Below are positions 1 to 12,500 of a stretch of DNA of 64,000 nucleotides, one piece after another. Location of the stretch: contig OW240913.1 in assembly GCA_933207985.1 (NCBI GenBank), positions 276,970,488 through 277,034,487 of the forward strand. Direction: 5' to 3'. A program made the position numbers and the translations under genes. Under the pieces are notes generated by a model that made no database searches, had not been told where the DNA came from, and was given only the letters and a program-made list of their open reading frames with translations. Source of the stretch: Pelobates cultripes (Eukaryota > Chordata > Amphibia > Anura > Pelobatidae). Position 1 is the stretch's first letter, and each line of letters begins with the position of its first letter.

Positions 1-87
1 ATAGGACACAAGGTCATGAGTTTAGGCTTGAAGAAAGAATATTTTGTCTAAGGCAAAGAAAATGATTTTTTACTATAAGAAGAATAA
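1..87 (+). mobile_element. CR1-like LINE 3' tail, left part
   Basis: This stretch is the left half of a CR1-type 3' tail. It aligns by eye with 44427-44510, which continues without a break into the part that here resumes at 1312. The split is caused by the 1.2-kb element at 88-1297. Positions 74-87 form one copy of the 14-bp target duplication. No coding capacity remains. The CR1 assignment rests on the typical amphibian CR1 3'-end wording that follows at 1312-1640. Confidence 0.7.
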
Positions 88-1297
88 ATATAGGAAGAAA
101 TATATATCAAAACCACATAAAGAGGAATAATCCCAAAACAAGTGAAGTAGTAGAAAACAACCATAAAATACAACCTGAACGTTGAGGGATGGCAGAATAT
201 TATCTACAAAATATAAATGCATAACATAACATAGTGTATACTGTATAATACAAATGTATATGAAATAGAAGGTGGACAACCACTCACATTTACCAGAGCC
301 GTACCAGGCTCTGTATAGCAGACTCAAGGGTGCCAATTCAGGCTGACAAAATTCCAAATAATAAATGAAAATTCCGTAGTAAAAAAGGTATATATTTATT
401 AAAGGATAAAAATAATAAGCAAACTCCTGGTTATAAGGGAGTGGAACCCAATAACAAATAATATAAAAAAGGTATCCACTTACCTAAGCTGTAATAACCA
501 AAGGAGTAATATAAAAGAAGAGTAAAAATTACAATCAAATAATAAATAGCAGCAAACGCGTTTTGGCTTGGTAGCCTTCTTCCAGTGCTGTTCCTCAAGT
601 CCTCGTGGCTTGTTTAAATGCGCCCGGCATTTCAGATCACCTGTGCGCAGTTTTCTTCCGTGTACGTCACTTCCGGTATTTTTGAACGATGTCACTTCCT
701 GTTTCGTCAGTTGGAACGCATAGTGGAATGCATACAGCGTTCCATCGTTTCCGGTATCGGAAAAAACTTATGTTTTTATACTTACCATATATATCTGACA
801 CTTATATTTGACACGTTATTACATTTAATTTTTGCCTTTGCCCTATTATTTGCCAGCACCTATATCCCCTCTTATTTATATGTATTCTGTTTTATACAGA
901 TACATGTCAAATATAAGTGTCAGATATATATGGTAAGTCAAATATTCTTTGAATTATTCTTTGGCTTTATATCTGTTGGATATTTTGTATTTATATATCT
1001 TTCTCTTTTCATTATGAGCTTTTCTTGAAAAACATAAGTTTTTTCCGATACCGGAAACGATGGAACGCTGTATGCGTTCCTTTTTCATATTCTGCCAACC
1101 TTCAGGTTGTATTATATGGTTGTTTTCTACTACTTCACTTGTTTTGGGGATTATTCCTCTTTATGTGGTTTTGATATATATTTCTTCCTATATTTACTCT
1201 TATCTAGTGTCTGGGAAACACTGTTTTATCAACCACTGTATTATATTCATCATACTTCCATTTTGTGAAGCGCCTACTCACTATCCTCTATTTTCTT
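88..1297. mobile_element. 1.2-kb inverted-repeat element inserted in a CR1 tail (Penelope-related?)
   Basis: The segment is flanked by a perfect 14-bp duplication (tataagaagaataa at 74-87 and 1298-1311). The empty-site arrangement is visible in the related CR1 tail at 44427-44620. Its ends are inverted copies: about 91-200 pairs with about 1078-1205. The core 712-1080 is a second large foldback. The minus strand carries a block (about 545-605) resembling pseudo-LTRs of amphibian Penelope-like elements, including a decayed hammerhead-like stretch ending in AAAACGCG. It has no credible protein; open frames at 73-357 and 1060-1302 are mirror products of the arms. The long target duplication points to retrotransposition rather than cut-and-paste movement. 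The Penelope link is inference. Confidence 0.6.
712..1080. repeat. Large imperfect inverted repeat (foldback)
   Basis: Positions 712-777 are the inverse complement of about 1028-1080, sharing the core cgataccggaaacgatgg. Nested inside, 780-814 is the inverse complement of 902-936 (shared core gtgtcagatatatatgg). The right side has about 90 unpaired bases (937-1027), so the structure is a long interrupted hairpin. It belongs to the 88-1297 element. Confidence 0.85.
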
Positions 1298-1311
1298 TAT
1301 AAGAAGAATAA

Positions 1312-1640
1312 GGATGTGGAATTCTCTGCCTGAAGAAGTGGTTTTATCAGAATCCATACAGATGTTCAAACAGCAACTAGATGCATACTTGCATAAACAG
1401 AATATTCAAGGATATAATTTTTCAATGTAGGGTAATAACTTCCTGATCCAAGGATAAATCTGATTGCTAATCTGGGGTCAAGAGGGAAATTTGTTCCTAG
1501 TTTGTTGCAAAATTGGAAGTGTTTCAAACTGGGTTTTTTGCCTTCCTTTGGATCAACAGCAAAAAACAAATGTGAGGAAGGCTGAACTTGATGAACACAA
1601 GTCTCTTTTCAGCTATTTAACTATGTAACTATGTTGAGCT
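1312..1640 (+). mobile_element. CR1-like LINE 3' tail, right part
   Basis: This is the continuation of the CR1 3' untranslated end interrupted at 87. It contains phrases that recur in amphibian CR1 tails: gtggaattctctgcctgaag, then a block ending in ggatcaacagc, and the terminal catgtaactatg-like repeat (ctatttaactatgtaactatg region, 1612-1634). The same text occurs at 44427-44620. The element is 5'-truncated, as is usual for CR1, and carries no protein. Confidence 0.75.
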
Positions 1641-3500
1641 GTAGCAGCTGAATAAAGAAAATTGCATAACGTGGCTATATTTCCAGTTCAAGTATTTTGG
1701 CTTAAAATTTTAAATTCTCTTTTCTATTCATAGTTTGTAACCTTTATTATAATTAGTATCTACCTTAATCCCTTTCCACCTAGCTAGTTTCCAAATTATC
1801 TTCTCCTTTGCTCCCAGGTTTTTTTTTCACCCTAAATTCTCTGTAAAGGCTTTTCAACTATACAGGCAGCTTGCTACCTTTTCCCTCACTCCACAACACA
1901 TTTTTGAAGTTATACTTCCTGCCTATATTATTGGACCCAGGTAAGGGGTTAAGTAAGATCTCTTCAAAATTGTACTATAATACTTACTGGTTATGCTACA
2001 GGGATTCATTGCAGGTTGCTATTGCAACCTACTATGCCCTGTTTTTTTAATAAATATTTTGTGTAACTTTATTTACTGTATGTGTGTGTCAAGCCTACCT
2101 TTAGACATTAATTTTACACTGTGGTGGTACTTTGTTTTACCTTATTGGAAATACCATTAGATTTATTTAAATATACTTACATTCTTAATATTGTTTTGTT
2201 TTCTTTAATTGCACTCTAGGTCAGATAGGAAGTCATGTGACAGAAGCAAGGGTGATGTTGTATCCTGCTAAAGTGTAGTTCAGTAGGCACCAGCCATTTT
2301 GCTTTAAAAGTAAAGTTCTCCACCCTTTGCATTCTATATACAAATATGCCTGCAAGTTCATGAATTGTTTACTAAAGACTGTTATGCATATATTTAAGCT
2401 GATGTAATGCCTTTGTGTGTAAAATGGGGTACATTGCATGTATTTACAAATGTATGTATGTCCATTGTGAAACCAGCTTTATTTTTTATTGCAGTTTTTA
2501 CAAGCTAACCACAGGAATAAACTTAGTCCTGGCTAAGACACACAACTATTTCTGATTGCTTGTTATCTTATTATCTTGCTAAAGGGTAACAAGGACGGCA
2601 CAGAAGGTGACAGAAGTCAGGCAAGAAGGATGCCATGGGGTATAAGCAGGGTATTCAAATTTTACACAGTTTTTAACATAAAATCTAATAAAAGGAAGTA
2701 TTTCTTTCCATTTTCCCTGGAGACACATTACAATAGAGAACTGAATTTTGAATCTAACACTTTTTGTAAGATTTTTTGCACCTTGATTCTTATTGTATAT
2801 ATAATAACACATCCAGTAGTTTGGGTGTCTTTACTGAATAACTCACTACAACCATTTTTTACTTTTATTTCTTTGTGAGAAGGAAACATCTATAACATGT
2901 TATAACATGCTTTTTCTCTAATAATAGTCTCTTTAAAAAAAGGTGAATATCACTGCATAGCATGGCACATAGTACAGTACAGTGTAGTACAGTATAGTCA
3001 CTGCTATAACAATAAGTTACAGTATACAGATTTGTATTATATCTGCTTAGGAAAAAAAATGTAATCTTTGGACTTCTAGAAGTCACTTTAATTACACTTT
3101 CAAACGGCCCACTTGAATAGGGTTGTAAAGCCATGTGGAGTATGTTTATGCAATTTAAATGATGTGAATAATAAAAAAAAAAAACGACACATTAGCGAAT
3201 TAATGCAAAATGTGTGAAAATCCACTTATCAAATTAGTATTATTACATCTCTGCTTTATTATACAAGTGAAGGAATATAATACTAAAACATTAATCATAG
3301 AAGTATAAAATGAACGTTTTAAAAACATTGTATATGAGATATTTTATTCACATGATGCATTTGTGTGTACATGCATATTTATTGTCATCAATTGACACAA
3401 TGCATTATAATACATTATTTAAATAGAGCAGTAAACAAAAGACCACTCTTTGGTTTACAGGTCAATTGAGAAAAAGCAACCAATAGAAGGAAAATAAAAG
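1641..3500. other. Anonymous AT-rich DNA
   Basis: No exon, RNA gene or assignable repeat was recognised here. Open frames are short, full of low-complexity residues and unlike any family I know. It lies 3' of the last visible GRIK2 exon, so it is either the final GRIK2 intron or flanking DNA. Confidence 0.6.
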
Positions 3501-3508
3501 GAGCAGTA

Positions 3509-3655
3509 AAAAACAACAACCTCTATGTATATATTTATGTATATCTATCAGAAAAAAACAACAACCTCTATGTATATATTTATGTATATCTATCAGTGTA
3601 CTGCAAAATATATATGTATTAATATGTATATACTTTGCAGTATACTGAATGGTCC
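3509..3655. repeat. 43-bp tandem duplication followed by a hairpin
   Basis: A unit starting aaaacaacaacctctatg occurs twice in tandem (about 3511-3553 and 3554-3596). It is followed at 3597-3650 by an inverted repeat (tactgcaaaatatatatg facing atatactttgcagta). The upstream piece 3462-3510 resembles the dispersed family noted at 27.97 kb. Confidence 0.7.
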
Positions 3656-4359
3656 ATTTTTGCGTCTTTTGGTATGTCTGATTATTTTCCATATTGTGTT
3701 TTTGGTACCAAAATTCTGCCAAGCCCAACAATATATGGTTGAAATATGGCTGTCCCGAAAAAAATATTCTATTTTTATGAAAAACGGTTTGGCTAAACTG
3801 AATTTTCTTGCTGTGCAAAAGCATATCAAATAGTAATAATAGTAAAAAATATGATGGAAAAATAATTTGAAAATTTTAGGATAAAATAGCTTAGTTAAAG
3901 AAAATCTCTAACTCAGCAGAATTGAAATGTATTCTAATTCTTTTAGCCTATATTCTGCAAGTTTTTATGGTGGATAGATCTCTCAAATAATCAAGAAGGG
4001 GTACTTGAAAAAGTGATAACACACCAAACTGTGTGGTCCCACACCTCTACTCTACACCATCCTGGATAGAAGAACGCAGAGACTTATTGATGGGCGTTTT
4101 TACTTCTTACCTCTTGTAAGTGCATTTGATTAAAGTGTGTTATTTATACTTTGATGCAGTGCTGTACTATGTCCGGTTCTTTCCTTGCATATACCCCTGG
4201 ATATTGAGATCCGAAAAATATCAACCTCTGAAAATCTAAAGAGATATTGATGGGCCTGAAAAAATATATTCTGTAAGTGCATTATAATAACAAGGGGCCC
4301 ATTTTTGTAATATGGTGTTTCCCTATGATTTTTTTATTTTCTCTGTTTCCATTTAGGTG

Positions 4360-4660
4360 TATCTTACATTTTATATTTGTGCCTGAATATGTAGGATTGT
4401 CTGTGCTGTTTATGTATTCCTGTCTATTGATGGCTATGTCTGTGTCTATACCGAATCTGTGTGTACCTGTCATTTAATGCCAGTGTCTGTGTGTATCCTC
4501 TTTGTGTGCCTGCACATGCATCTGTCTCTGTATGCATGTGTCTGTGTGTAATGTCTGATGCGGTGTATGCTTGTCTGTGCTTGTTTGTGTATGCCTATCT
4601 GCCAATGGCTGTGTCTGTGTATATACCTGTCTGTACCTGTCAGAAGGCTGTCAGTCCATC
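4360..4660. repeat. Degenerate TGTSTGTGTRT-type low-complexity repeat
   Basis: The plus strand is dominated by imperfect repeats of tgtctgtgtgtatgcctgtc-like units with no fixed period. Open frames on both strands here (4277-4477, 4461-4700) are repeat translations rich in Cys and Val and are not genes. Confidence 0.7.
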
Positions 4661-4719
4661 CCTGGCTAAGTGCCAGTCACCCACTCAAAGTTATCTCTAA
4701 TCCTCCTGGCAGTACTAGC

Positions 4720-5240
4720 TGTTAGATACAGCATAAAGCTAAAGGTAGTCTCACACTTGATTTGTTGACCCAGGTATCTCCCACTCCAACTAACGCACAG
4801 CATGGGTAAAAACAAACAGGATAATTTCTGGTCTGTACTCCTTTATAGTTGAAATCAAAGTGTCTAGAAGAATGCTGCTTAGAAGTATAGTTGTTTTATT
4901 GCTCTTCTTTTTTCCCCTCTATTGGTCAATTCACTTCATCTGTAAATAAAATCAATATTTAGTGGCTCTTCCCTAACTATCAATTAACTATTTTTTTTGC
5001 TGATTCTTGATTGGACATTGGTTGATTAGACATCATGTCAATCACAGGAAAATATCTGTTTATTTTCCACCAACAAAAAAAGAACAACAGAAAGAATGGC
5101 CACTCCTCCATTCCATCCCCTTTTTTTCTTGTGCCAGGAAAGGCACTCTTAATCACAAGTGAAAATGAGCAAGTCAAGTCAGTTCAGAAATTGCCATTTA
5201 TTCTGATCACCCGATTTGTCCAAATTTGGCCAAATTGCAA
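4720..5240. repeat. Copy of an unclassified dispersed repeat family
   Basis: This block shares ordered phrases with 52960-53410: a run near ggtagtctcacac, then gaagtcaaagtgtctag-like text, a pyrimidine-rich stretch before attggtca, gcttgattggaca-like text and a tail near ttttttcttgtg/ttttttctggtg. Parts recur at 19000-19520 and 28070-28150. No target duplication or termini could be fixed. The family is not one I recognise and has no coding capacity. Confidence 0.5.
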
Positions 5241-7610
5241 TTCGGTCTGAAATCAATTTCCAAGTCTAACTGGAATTTTTCCAAAAGAAGTTAATTATAG
5301 TTACAAATTCAAAGAAATGTGTAGAAAATGGTGTAACTGCATTTGCTTGGGCTGAATGCCCTGAGTACAGTTTGCACAGCATGAGCACATCTAATAATGC
5401 ATTTGTGTGACAGTTACGTGATAATGTAAGTTCCAAATAATTATCCGTTCTATATGCTGGGAAAGAAATTATGGATAAGGTCAATAGTGAACTATAATGC
5501 TTATAGTAGAATAAATAAATATATTATAAGTGTCAGTGCATAGAGCAAAATAGACTTCTACTTGTTAGAGGATTATTCACAGGATTATCTAAAAAAATAA
5601 AAAAGTAAATTTTTCAGCAAAAAATTTAAAGGCAAAATTTAGCCTAAAATAACAGATTTTTTAAAAGTTGGCTATTTTAACCTAAATATTTAAATTTTAA
5701 TTTCAGTTTTGTACAATAAGGAGTTTAGAGAATAAACAACACATCTTTCCTCCAATCCAGAGGAAATTCTGACTTTTATCAAGCATTGAAAAGATGTAGA
5801 AGTGATCCAAATATTGATTATATTGTACATCCATGACACATCACAACTATATTTCATAAGGGTATTAATTTTGAGAAAGAAAGAAAACAACTTTTTTTCT
5901 TCACAAAAAAATGTTCTGCCCTTGTTACAGAAATATTTGTTTAAGCAGTCTAGCATTTACCGATTTTATTAATCTCTTTATAAGAAAATCCACTTCAATG
6001 TTGTAAATTGTCCAATCATAAAAAAAAATAAAAATTACCAGCCAATCTACAAAGTATTACTGGCAGAAATCTTACATTTAATGATATTCTTTTTACAAAA
6101 TTGTCAGTAATCATATGCACTTAGGTACTATTACATACTATCTTTTTTGTATTTATTATCTCAAACCCAGAGAAATAGAATACAGTTTTAACACAGTAAT
6201 ACTGTATTTACATCATATTTTTTGTTAAGACAAATATGTTTCTGAAGCAGCTGAAGAAAAACAACCTGCTATAAATAAGAGTTCATGTCTTACTGATAAT
6301 ACCAGAATTAAAGCAGTATACAAAATTCTAAATATATGGCTTCCTTACTATTTCAAAAAAGATTCTCTAGCATACATGTATTGCATTGTATTTCAGCAAT
6401 TATATTTTCATTTAAATATAACCACACGCCATCATGTGGCTAGACAAGAGGAGTGCAGGTACTAAATAAATGAATGTAGAATGTTTAGATGAGAGAGAAT
6501 AATGGCTTGTTTTGATGCATAATCCATAGCATTGTTTTTAGCTACAAGAAAGAGAATATTAGCTAATATATTCCAAGATATTGTCGAAACATTTTGATAT
6601 TACTAATTTCATTCAGATAAAGGGGGAGGGGGTAGATGAGGGGGTAGATGCTGGCTCAACAATTCTAAAAAATATATTTATTCATTGATAGCATTATTTA
6701 CTAAAATGAGAATTGTCAGTAATTCAATGTGTGCCAAAATAGTTAATTTGGAAAAATTTGTAAGTCAACTATGCTTTCAATTCAGCTTTTTTTGGCTAAA
6801 ATATCAATTTCCCTTTTGAATTCAAACTTTCACTTTTGTAAATAACCCTGTGTATCTTCACTTGATAATGTATTACAATATTAAAAAAAAAAAATAACCC
6901 TAGAAGTGATAGCCAAACCTATACATTTTAACAACAAGCTGCAATGTCCAGCATCGTATTTAATTCTTTTTTCAATTTGAAAACTACCAGTCATGATCCT
7001 AACAACATTCATTTCAATTTAGTATTGAGGATGTGGCCCAAAATCAATATATTAACTGACAGCTAAGTAAAATGCCTTTGGCTCCTCTATCATAGAAGCT
7101 TTACATAATTGTGGAACTTTATATTGTTCTCCTAAAGTTACAATTATGCCCTGCCAATGAACCCTTTTACTACCAACCTTTTTGCTTTGAAAAACATAAC
7201 CTCTTAAGGACATAAGTAATTGTCCACATTCAAAACCAAAACAAAACCTATTGGTGTCGTTGCACGGTGCTTGTCAGCATCAATATAACCAAGTAGCATA
7301 GAGATAGCACTCACAGGACTCCAAAGGTATTAAAAGTAAAACTTTTCCACAGTTAAGAGTTTGTAACCCAAACTTTCATCAGGATTCACTATTTTTTTTT
7401 TTTTAATACAGAAAGGAATTTAGTTGAATAACCTATATGTATTCTTAAAATAAATATACACGTGAATAAAATTTAAAAAATGGGGGGGGGGGGAAGGAAT
7501 GTTAATAATTTTTACAGATCCAGTGCAACTAAATAAGAACTCAAAATAGAATAATATATCAGTCCTGATTGTTAAATACCTTTATATGTCTAGAATAATG
7601 CTAAACCAAC
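5241..7610. other. Anonymous AT-rich DNA with homopolymer tracts
   Basis: No gene or identifiable mobile element was recognised. There are several A or T runs and a 10-base G run near 7482. Short frames such as 5690-5956 have no recognisable content. This is intronic or downstream flanking DNA of GRIK2. Confidence 0.6.
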
Positions 7611-7619
7611 CAATGCTTA

Positions 7620-7880
7620 CACCAGCTCTAACCATATACCTAGTTTAATCTTACCCTTAAACTTAAACCTACACTATCGTTAAACCTAAAACAGCATTGA
7701 CCCAAACCCAGCTTTAACACTTATCTTACCCCATCACTAACCCTACACTAAACCTAACCCTACAGCTAACCCAAACCCTAACCATATCCTTACACTAACT
7801 CAAACACATCCCTACCCTTACCTCTAAATCTAATTCTAACCCTACCATAACCCTAACTCTGCCACTAACCTTAAATGAAT
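7620..7880. repeat. Degenerate (CCTAAC)n telomere-like array
   Basis: The plus strand is a degraded series of ctaaccc, ccctaac, cttaaac and similar hexamers/heptamers extending for about 260 bp. It resembles the vertebrate telomere repeat (CCCTAA) in composition but has no long perfect run. It is followed at about 7978-8010 by a module (gctgggcaactggcaaaaccc) that also follows the second array at 16020-16210. The array is therefore part of a dispersed repeat and not a chromosome end. Confidence 0.7.
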
Positions 7881-8039
7881 CCCTAAGAAAACCTATATTA
7901 CAAAATCGATTATTTTCATAATTACATTCAAGGTAAATATGAATGGAGACACCTTCCCAGCTTATTACACTGTAATCAGTGCTGGGCAACTGGCAAAACC
8001 CAGCACCAGTCACAATAAACCTGGGGGTTCTTCCTAAAA

Positions 8040-10660
8040 GTCCTGCAGCTCAGAAACACCTCAATATTAATAAATTCAGTTAAAGGGTTAACTAACACTG
8101 CTTAGAGCTGATTTCTAACACTGCTTAGAGCTCATCTGTCAACCTGGAGCCACTAAAATGGCCCTAGCTGACATAGTGGAGACCCATGTGTGCACTAATA
8201 ACTGGGTTTCCTGGTATGAGCATGGATTTAATGCATACGTTGTGTAGGACAGCATGTAATGTTCTAATGTTGGAAAGATATATTTGTAATATAGGGTCCG
8301 AAGACACATAAAACGAGGAAACAACAGCATCTTGATGCAAAGATTGTCATTCAGATATAAATACAAAATAATGTAAATGTATATATTTTGTTTTTAATTA
8401 TGTGTTTATCTTTTACTGGAATGTTGAGGGAATAATTCGTTTTAACTCAATATTAACCCCTTTATTTCTGAGATTTAATGCACAAAATTCCACATATAGA
8501 CCATTGCTGTATTTTTGTGGAACTTATTTGATCAATTACAAATATGCCCTAATGTCTCCATGCCTCTTTGCTTGCTCCCCAGAAATGCTATTAAATGAAG
8601 TGTTATTGTTTATGTCACAATACTGACTAGTGTTCAAACTTAAACTCTGCTTCTAACCCTAGTTAGTTAACTATCCTTAGCTAACACTAACTAGCACCGG
8701 GATTGTCTTCCACGGCAACAAGGCTGCCAAATAGACAATCAAACAGTATTTATGGATAGTCTCACTTGTGAGATAGCCAGAAATAACTTTAAATATGTGT
8801 TCAGATCATGGTGTTTACTGGGTCTAGACTGCTTCTAACTCTGCATCATGACCATGAGAGAGGCAACACTGTGACTTCCTGTTACAGAAATCTGAAGCCA
8901 CGGCAACCTTTGGAAATCTATTTCCAAAGGACAGCATAGCATTTTATATGCATTGATGGCATGTACTGGAAGTTACACTAACCTCCAATTCCCCATTATA
9001 GAAAAGGGCTGTGGCACCATGTTGCATTGTCTTGATGACTTGGGCTTGGGCTGCTTCATGTGGAATAGTAACAAGTAAGGAACCTTACTGATTGAGATTT
9101 GGGTAGACTTTAAGTTGATGCCATAGAATTGTCAACTATATAAGTGATAAAAAAAATTATGGCTGCCATTGCAAAATGGTTAAACAGTTTGTAAGCAAAA
9201 AACAATGCATCCTCACAAAAAAAATAGCTGTGAAAAATCAGTCAACCTTTTAAATCTTTTACCGCTAGGATTGTAAAATGATAAATTAAAACACAGCATT
9301 TTTGGGTGCTTGGAGATCAAACAATTTAGAGATTAGATGAAATAAAGTACTTGCTATATTTTAGAAATAGAAGTAAAAATATTACTTTATTACACTCGGT
9401 AGGTGTGGAAAATATAGATACAAATTGATAATCGTCAAGTTTATTTTATTAAAATTTTTAATAAATTTCATGACATATTCCAAACATAGAACTAGAATGG
9501 AAATGCAACAAAGGACTGTACGTAGGCAACCAAATACAGTAATTACAGTTGCCTGTCTAATTAGACAAATTTTTGTTTTATATTATTAAGGGCAACTAAT
9601 GAAATGAGCCGAGATTCCTACCTTAAACTACCTTTATGCCTAATAGAAAATAACCCACAGAGATGCTCAGTCCCTGGCAGACATAGTACAGGGTCCAATG
9701 ATGATATGACAGAGGCAGAGTTATGCTTCTGCCTTGCGCAATACCAAATCATACCAGGAATTGAGGCAGTGATTGATGAATGTTCTCATCTTATGTTATC
9801 AGACTTTCACTGTCCATGGTTCCTGGAAGAGTGTGATGCAGAACATAGCACTGCCCCTGCCATTTTGTCACTGGAGGCCAAGATGTGGGGGACCAAACAT
9901 CTCCATTAAACAGTAAGTAAACATATCTACAAAACAGTTAGCAGTGATGCGTGAACCAGCATTCACGAACATGAGCCACCATAGATACTCCAATCAGTTC
10001 AAATGGTTATGGCACCTATTGTAGCAAAAAAAGTTTTAGATTTATGTTATTTTATTTGAAAGGCAAAATAAAAATTGTAAACTACCCTGTCTAGACATGG
10101 AGTTGAGAATAAAGAGAATAAAGAGTTTAACAGGATATAACTGTTTATTATTATTTTTTAACTGAGGGTCATCTAGTAACATTTCTTTCAAATGCAATCT
10201 ATAAAAATAGCAATGTGATCATAACAATGTTTAACAGAAGATAACAAAAAAAAAGACTTTTCATGAAGATTGACCTTAAAGAGCAAAGCCTGGGGATACG
10301 TATACTAAAATGAGAGAGAAACTCAGTTATTAACATTCTTTATGTAGTCTACTTGCAACACTTAACATCATTTCTTAACTTTAAATTAGAGAACTTTATT
10401 CATTTCCCCAACAGCAATTTGAAAGTGATAACATTTTGATCACAAGATTGCCATTCAGTAATTTACAGTGGGGTCTTGTAAAAGGCATATTAGTATAACT
10501 CAAACCCTTTAACCTATTTGTCACCAATACATTAATGTGTGAAATAGTAAGCATAACATTAATTTGAAACATGAGATCCATTGCTAGCCTACAAATATAG
10601 GATAGAACCATAATTTGGGGTATAGTTTTCTATTCAGAGGTACTTGAAAATGGTAATATA
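8040..10660. other. Anonymous DNA, no gene recognised
   Basis: A short direct duplication (taacactgcttagagct, near 8090 and 8113) is visible. The 101-codon frame at 9604-9909 has a start codon and mixed composition but no motif or family resemblance and no splice-site context. I do not call it a gene. The rest is AT-rich and unassigned. Confidence 0.55.
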
Positions 10661-10740
10661 TTAACCCCTTAAGGACACAACTTCTGAAATAAAATGAAAT
10701 CATGACGGAATATTTCCGTCATGTGTCCTTAAGGGGTTAA
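10661..10740. mobile_element. 80-bp palindromic TTAA MITE
   Basis: The element begins ttaaccccttaaggacaca and ends with the exact inverse complement, tgtgtccttaaggggttaa, giving 19-bp perfect terminal inverted repeats whose outer four bases are the TTAA target site. A second hairpin (catgacggaa facing ttccgtcatg) fills the centre. The TIR matches the ends of the 2.1-kb element at 46496-48609. It is a non-autonomous TTAA-site transposon of the piggyBac or Kolobok kind; the superfamily is inference. Confidence 0.9.
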
Positions 10741-12050
10741 TGTTGCATTTTCAAAATAAACCAATAAATAAAAATGAAATCTAATATTATGAAAGAAGCA
10801 GAAAAACAGTTTGCCACATAAAGCAGCATTGGTAAGCATTCTGGTGGCATTTTTAGCTATGCAACTACTTCAAATGCTAAAATAATATAAAACATATTTA
10901 TATGTTGGTGTAATGCACACTTACATCTAATAGCTGTACTGGTGCTCTGTATATTGGTGTTGCTGCTGTAAGTTGCTGTACCAATCAATGTAAACAACTG
11001 TAATCAGTACATTTGTTACCATTTGTTATTTGCAGTCACACAATGATTTAATGCCTTTGCTTTTACTATAGGACAAGAAAATTCCACAATGCACTTCATT
11101 CAAAACATGCTGTAAGTGTCATTTTAACTCTGCATACTATTTATGCTGGATGTAGTCTAAATATTCAACTAACCCCTAATATTTCTACTGTATCATAAAC
11201 ATGAAGTAACTACAAAATGGTGTTTCAGACCAAAGTAGAAACTTTCATAAGGAGAAACTTAAAGTAAAATGCATTTATAATTTTGCCTATCTAGCGTAAT
11301 ATGTAGGTATGCATATATTCCATTTTCCAGACATGAAGTACACATATGGCCAAATATAATTGACTCAAATGGAATGTACAAGTGCTCTTAAATATTGCAT
11401 ATTATGTCTACTGTTAATGCCCATTTACTTTGTGCAAAACACAGCGTGATAAGTAATCATTCAGGTTGAGATTGAAATACCCGTGGTGTCATTCGCATTT
11501 CACTTGTATTCATTTTGCCTTTTAAATATGTAAGTATATTTCCATAGTAAAATAAATTTGAATTAAAGAAAGTAAAAATGTGTATGTAAGACTTCTTCTC
11601 CTTAAACGTGTTCAGTTGTGCATATAGCGCAGATCACTTTTGGGATTAAATGGCTAAGCATGACAAAAAAAATACTACTGGCAGCACTGCCACCCAGTCA
11701 CTATTAAGTTTTGCTTCTAATAAAATTGAGCTCTTAATACTACAAACAACTGTATTTATGCACTATGGTAGCACAAATGTATTCTTATGAGTATATGTTT
11801 CAAATAAATTATTTGCCTTAGATTATCTCCAAGCGACTTGCAGCAGTCATATATGTTTCTTTTGTACCTGCCCTTCTTTCACTTCTTTTTTAATGTGTCA
11901 TAGTCATATATGTTTTGTCATAACTATAACAATGCTAATTCACCTGACCTTGTGCAACCTAACAGATTTGCTGTTTGAGGGAAGATGTTAGGAGCATCAG
12001 CTCAGTAGTAGCTGTACGGGAGGAAGCTGCTCCTTCTAACAGCTGCAGAC
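10741..12050. other. Anonymous DNA, no gene recognised
   Basis: No open frame with recognisable content and no termini of a mobile element were seen in this interval. It is AT-rich and probably intronic or 3'-flanking to GRIK2. Confidence 0.55.
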
Positions 12051-12053
12051 AAG

Positions 12054-12500
12054 GAGATGCAACAACTAAAGAAAGATAATGTAAAGAAAGCTTTGAGGCC
12101 TGATGGTATTTACCCACGAATACTTAAGGAGCTAAGTGTGGAAATAAGTGAATTTGCTTTTGCTTTCAGGAATCTTTTATTCAGAAATTGTAATGGAGGA
12201 AGGCAGATATGGTTCCTCTATTCAAAAAGGGTTCAAAATGCCTGGAAATTTTAGACCTGTGAGCTTCTGTATCTGGGAACATATTTATGGGATAATATTC
12301 AGGAATTCATTTAGATGAACATTGTGATTAGCAAAAATCAGCATGGGTTTCTGAAACATATGTCATGTCAAACTAACTTAATTGCATTCTACAAAGAAGT
12401 ACATAAGTAGAAGTATAGATCAGGATGTGATCTACCAAGGCATTTGCCAAGGCATTCAACATGCTTCCACACAATAGGTTAGTGTTCAAACTAAAAGAAA
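12054..12500 (+). pseudogene. CR1-like LINE reverse-transcriptase fragment
   Basis: Translation of the plus strand reads PDGIYPRILKELS, matching the PDGIHPRVLKEL motif at the start of CR1-clade reverse-transcriptase domains, followed after frame changes by remnants of the YRPVSL motif (GNFRPVSF). Further downstream, QHGF-like and NMLPHNRL-like remnants appear in shifting frames. The same RT entry motif is visible in the better-preserved CR1 at 54271-55442 (ACRYSPTSA region). This copy lacks both ends and has several frameshifts. Confidence 0.75.

Noticed and set aside
73..357. 94-codon minus-strand frame and its counterpart at 1060-1302
   Set aside because: They are translations of the two arms of one inverted repeat, hydrophobic by AT composition, with no family resemblance.
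7620..7880. Telomere-like array considered as a chromosome end
   Set aside because: The units are too degenerate, unique sequence continues on both sides and a second copy sits at 16 kb with the same flank.
9604..9909. 101-codon plus-strand frame with ATG and mixed composition
   Set aside because: No recognisable motif, no splice context and no similar copy in the window; a coincidental frame of this size is expected in 64 kb.
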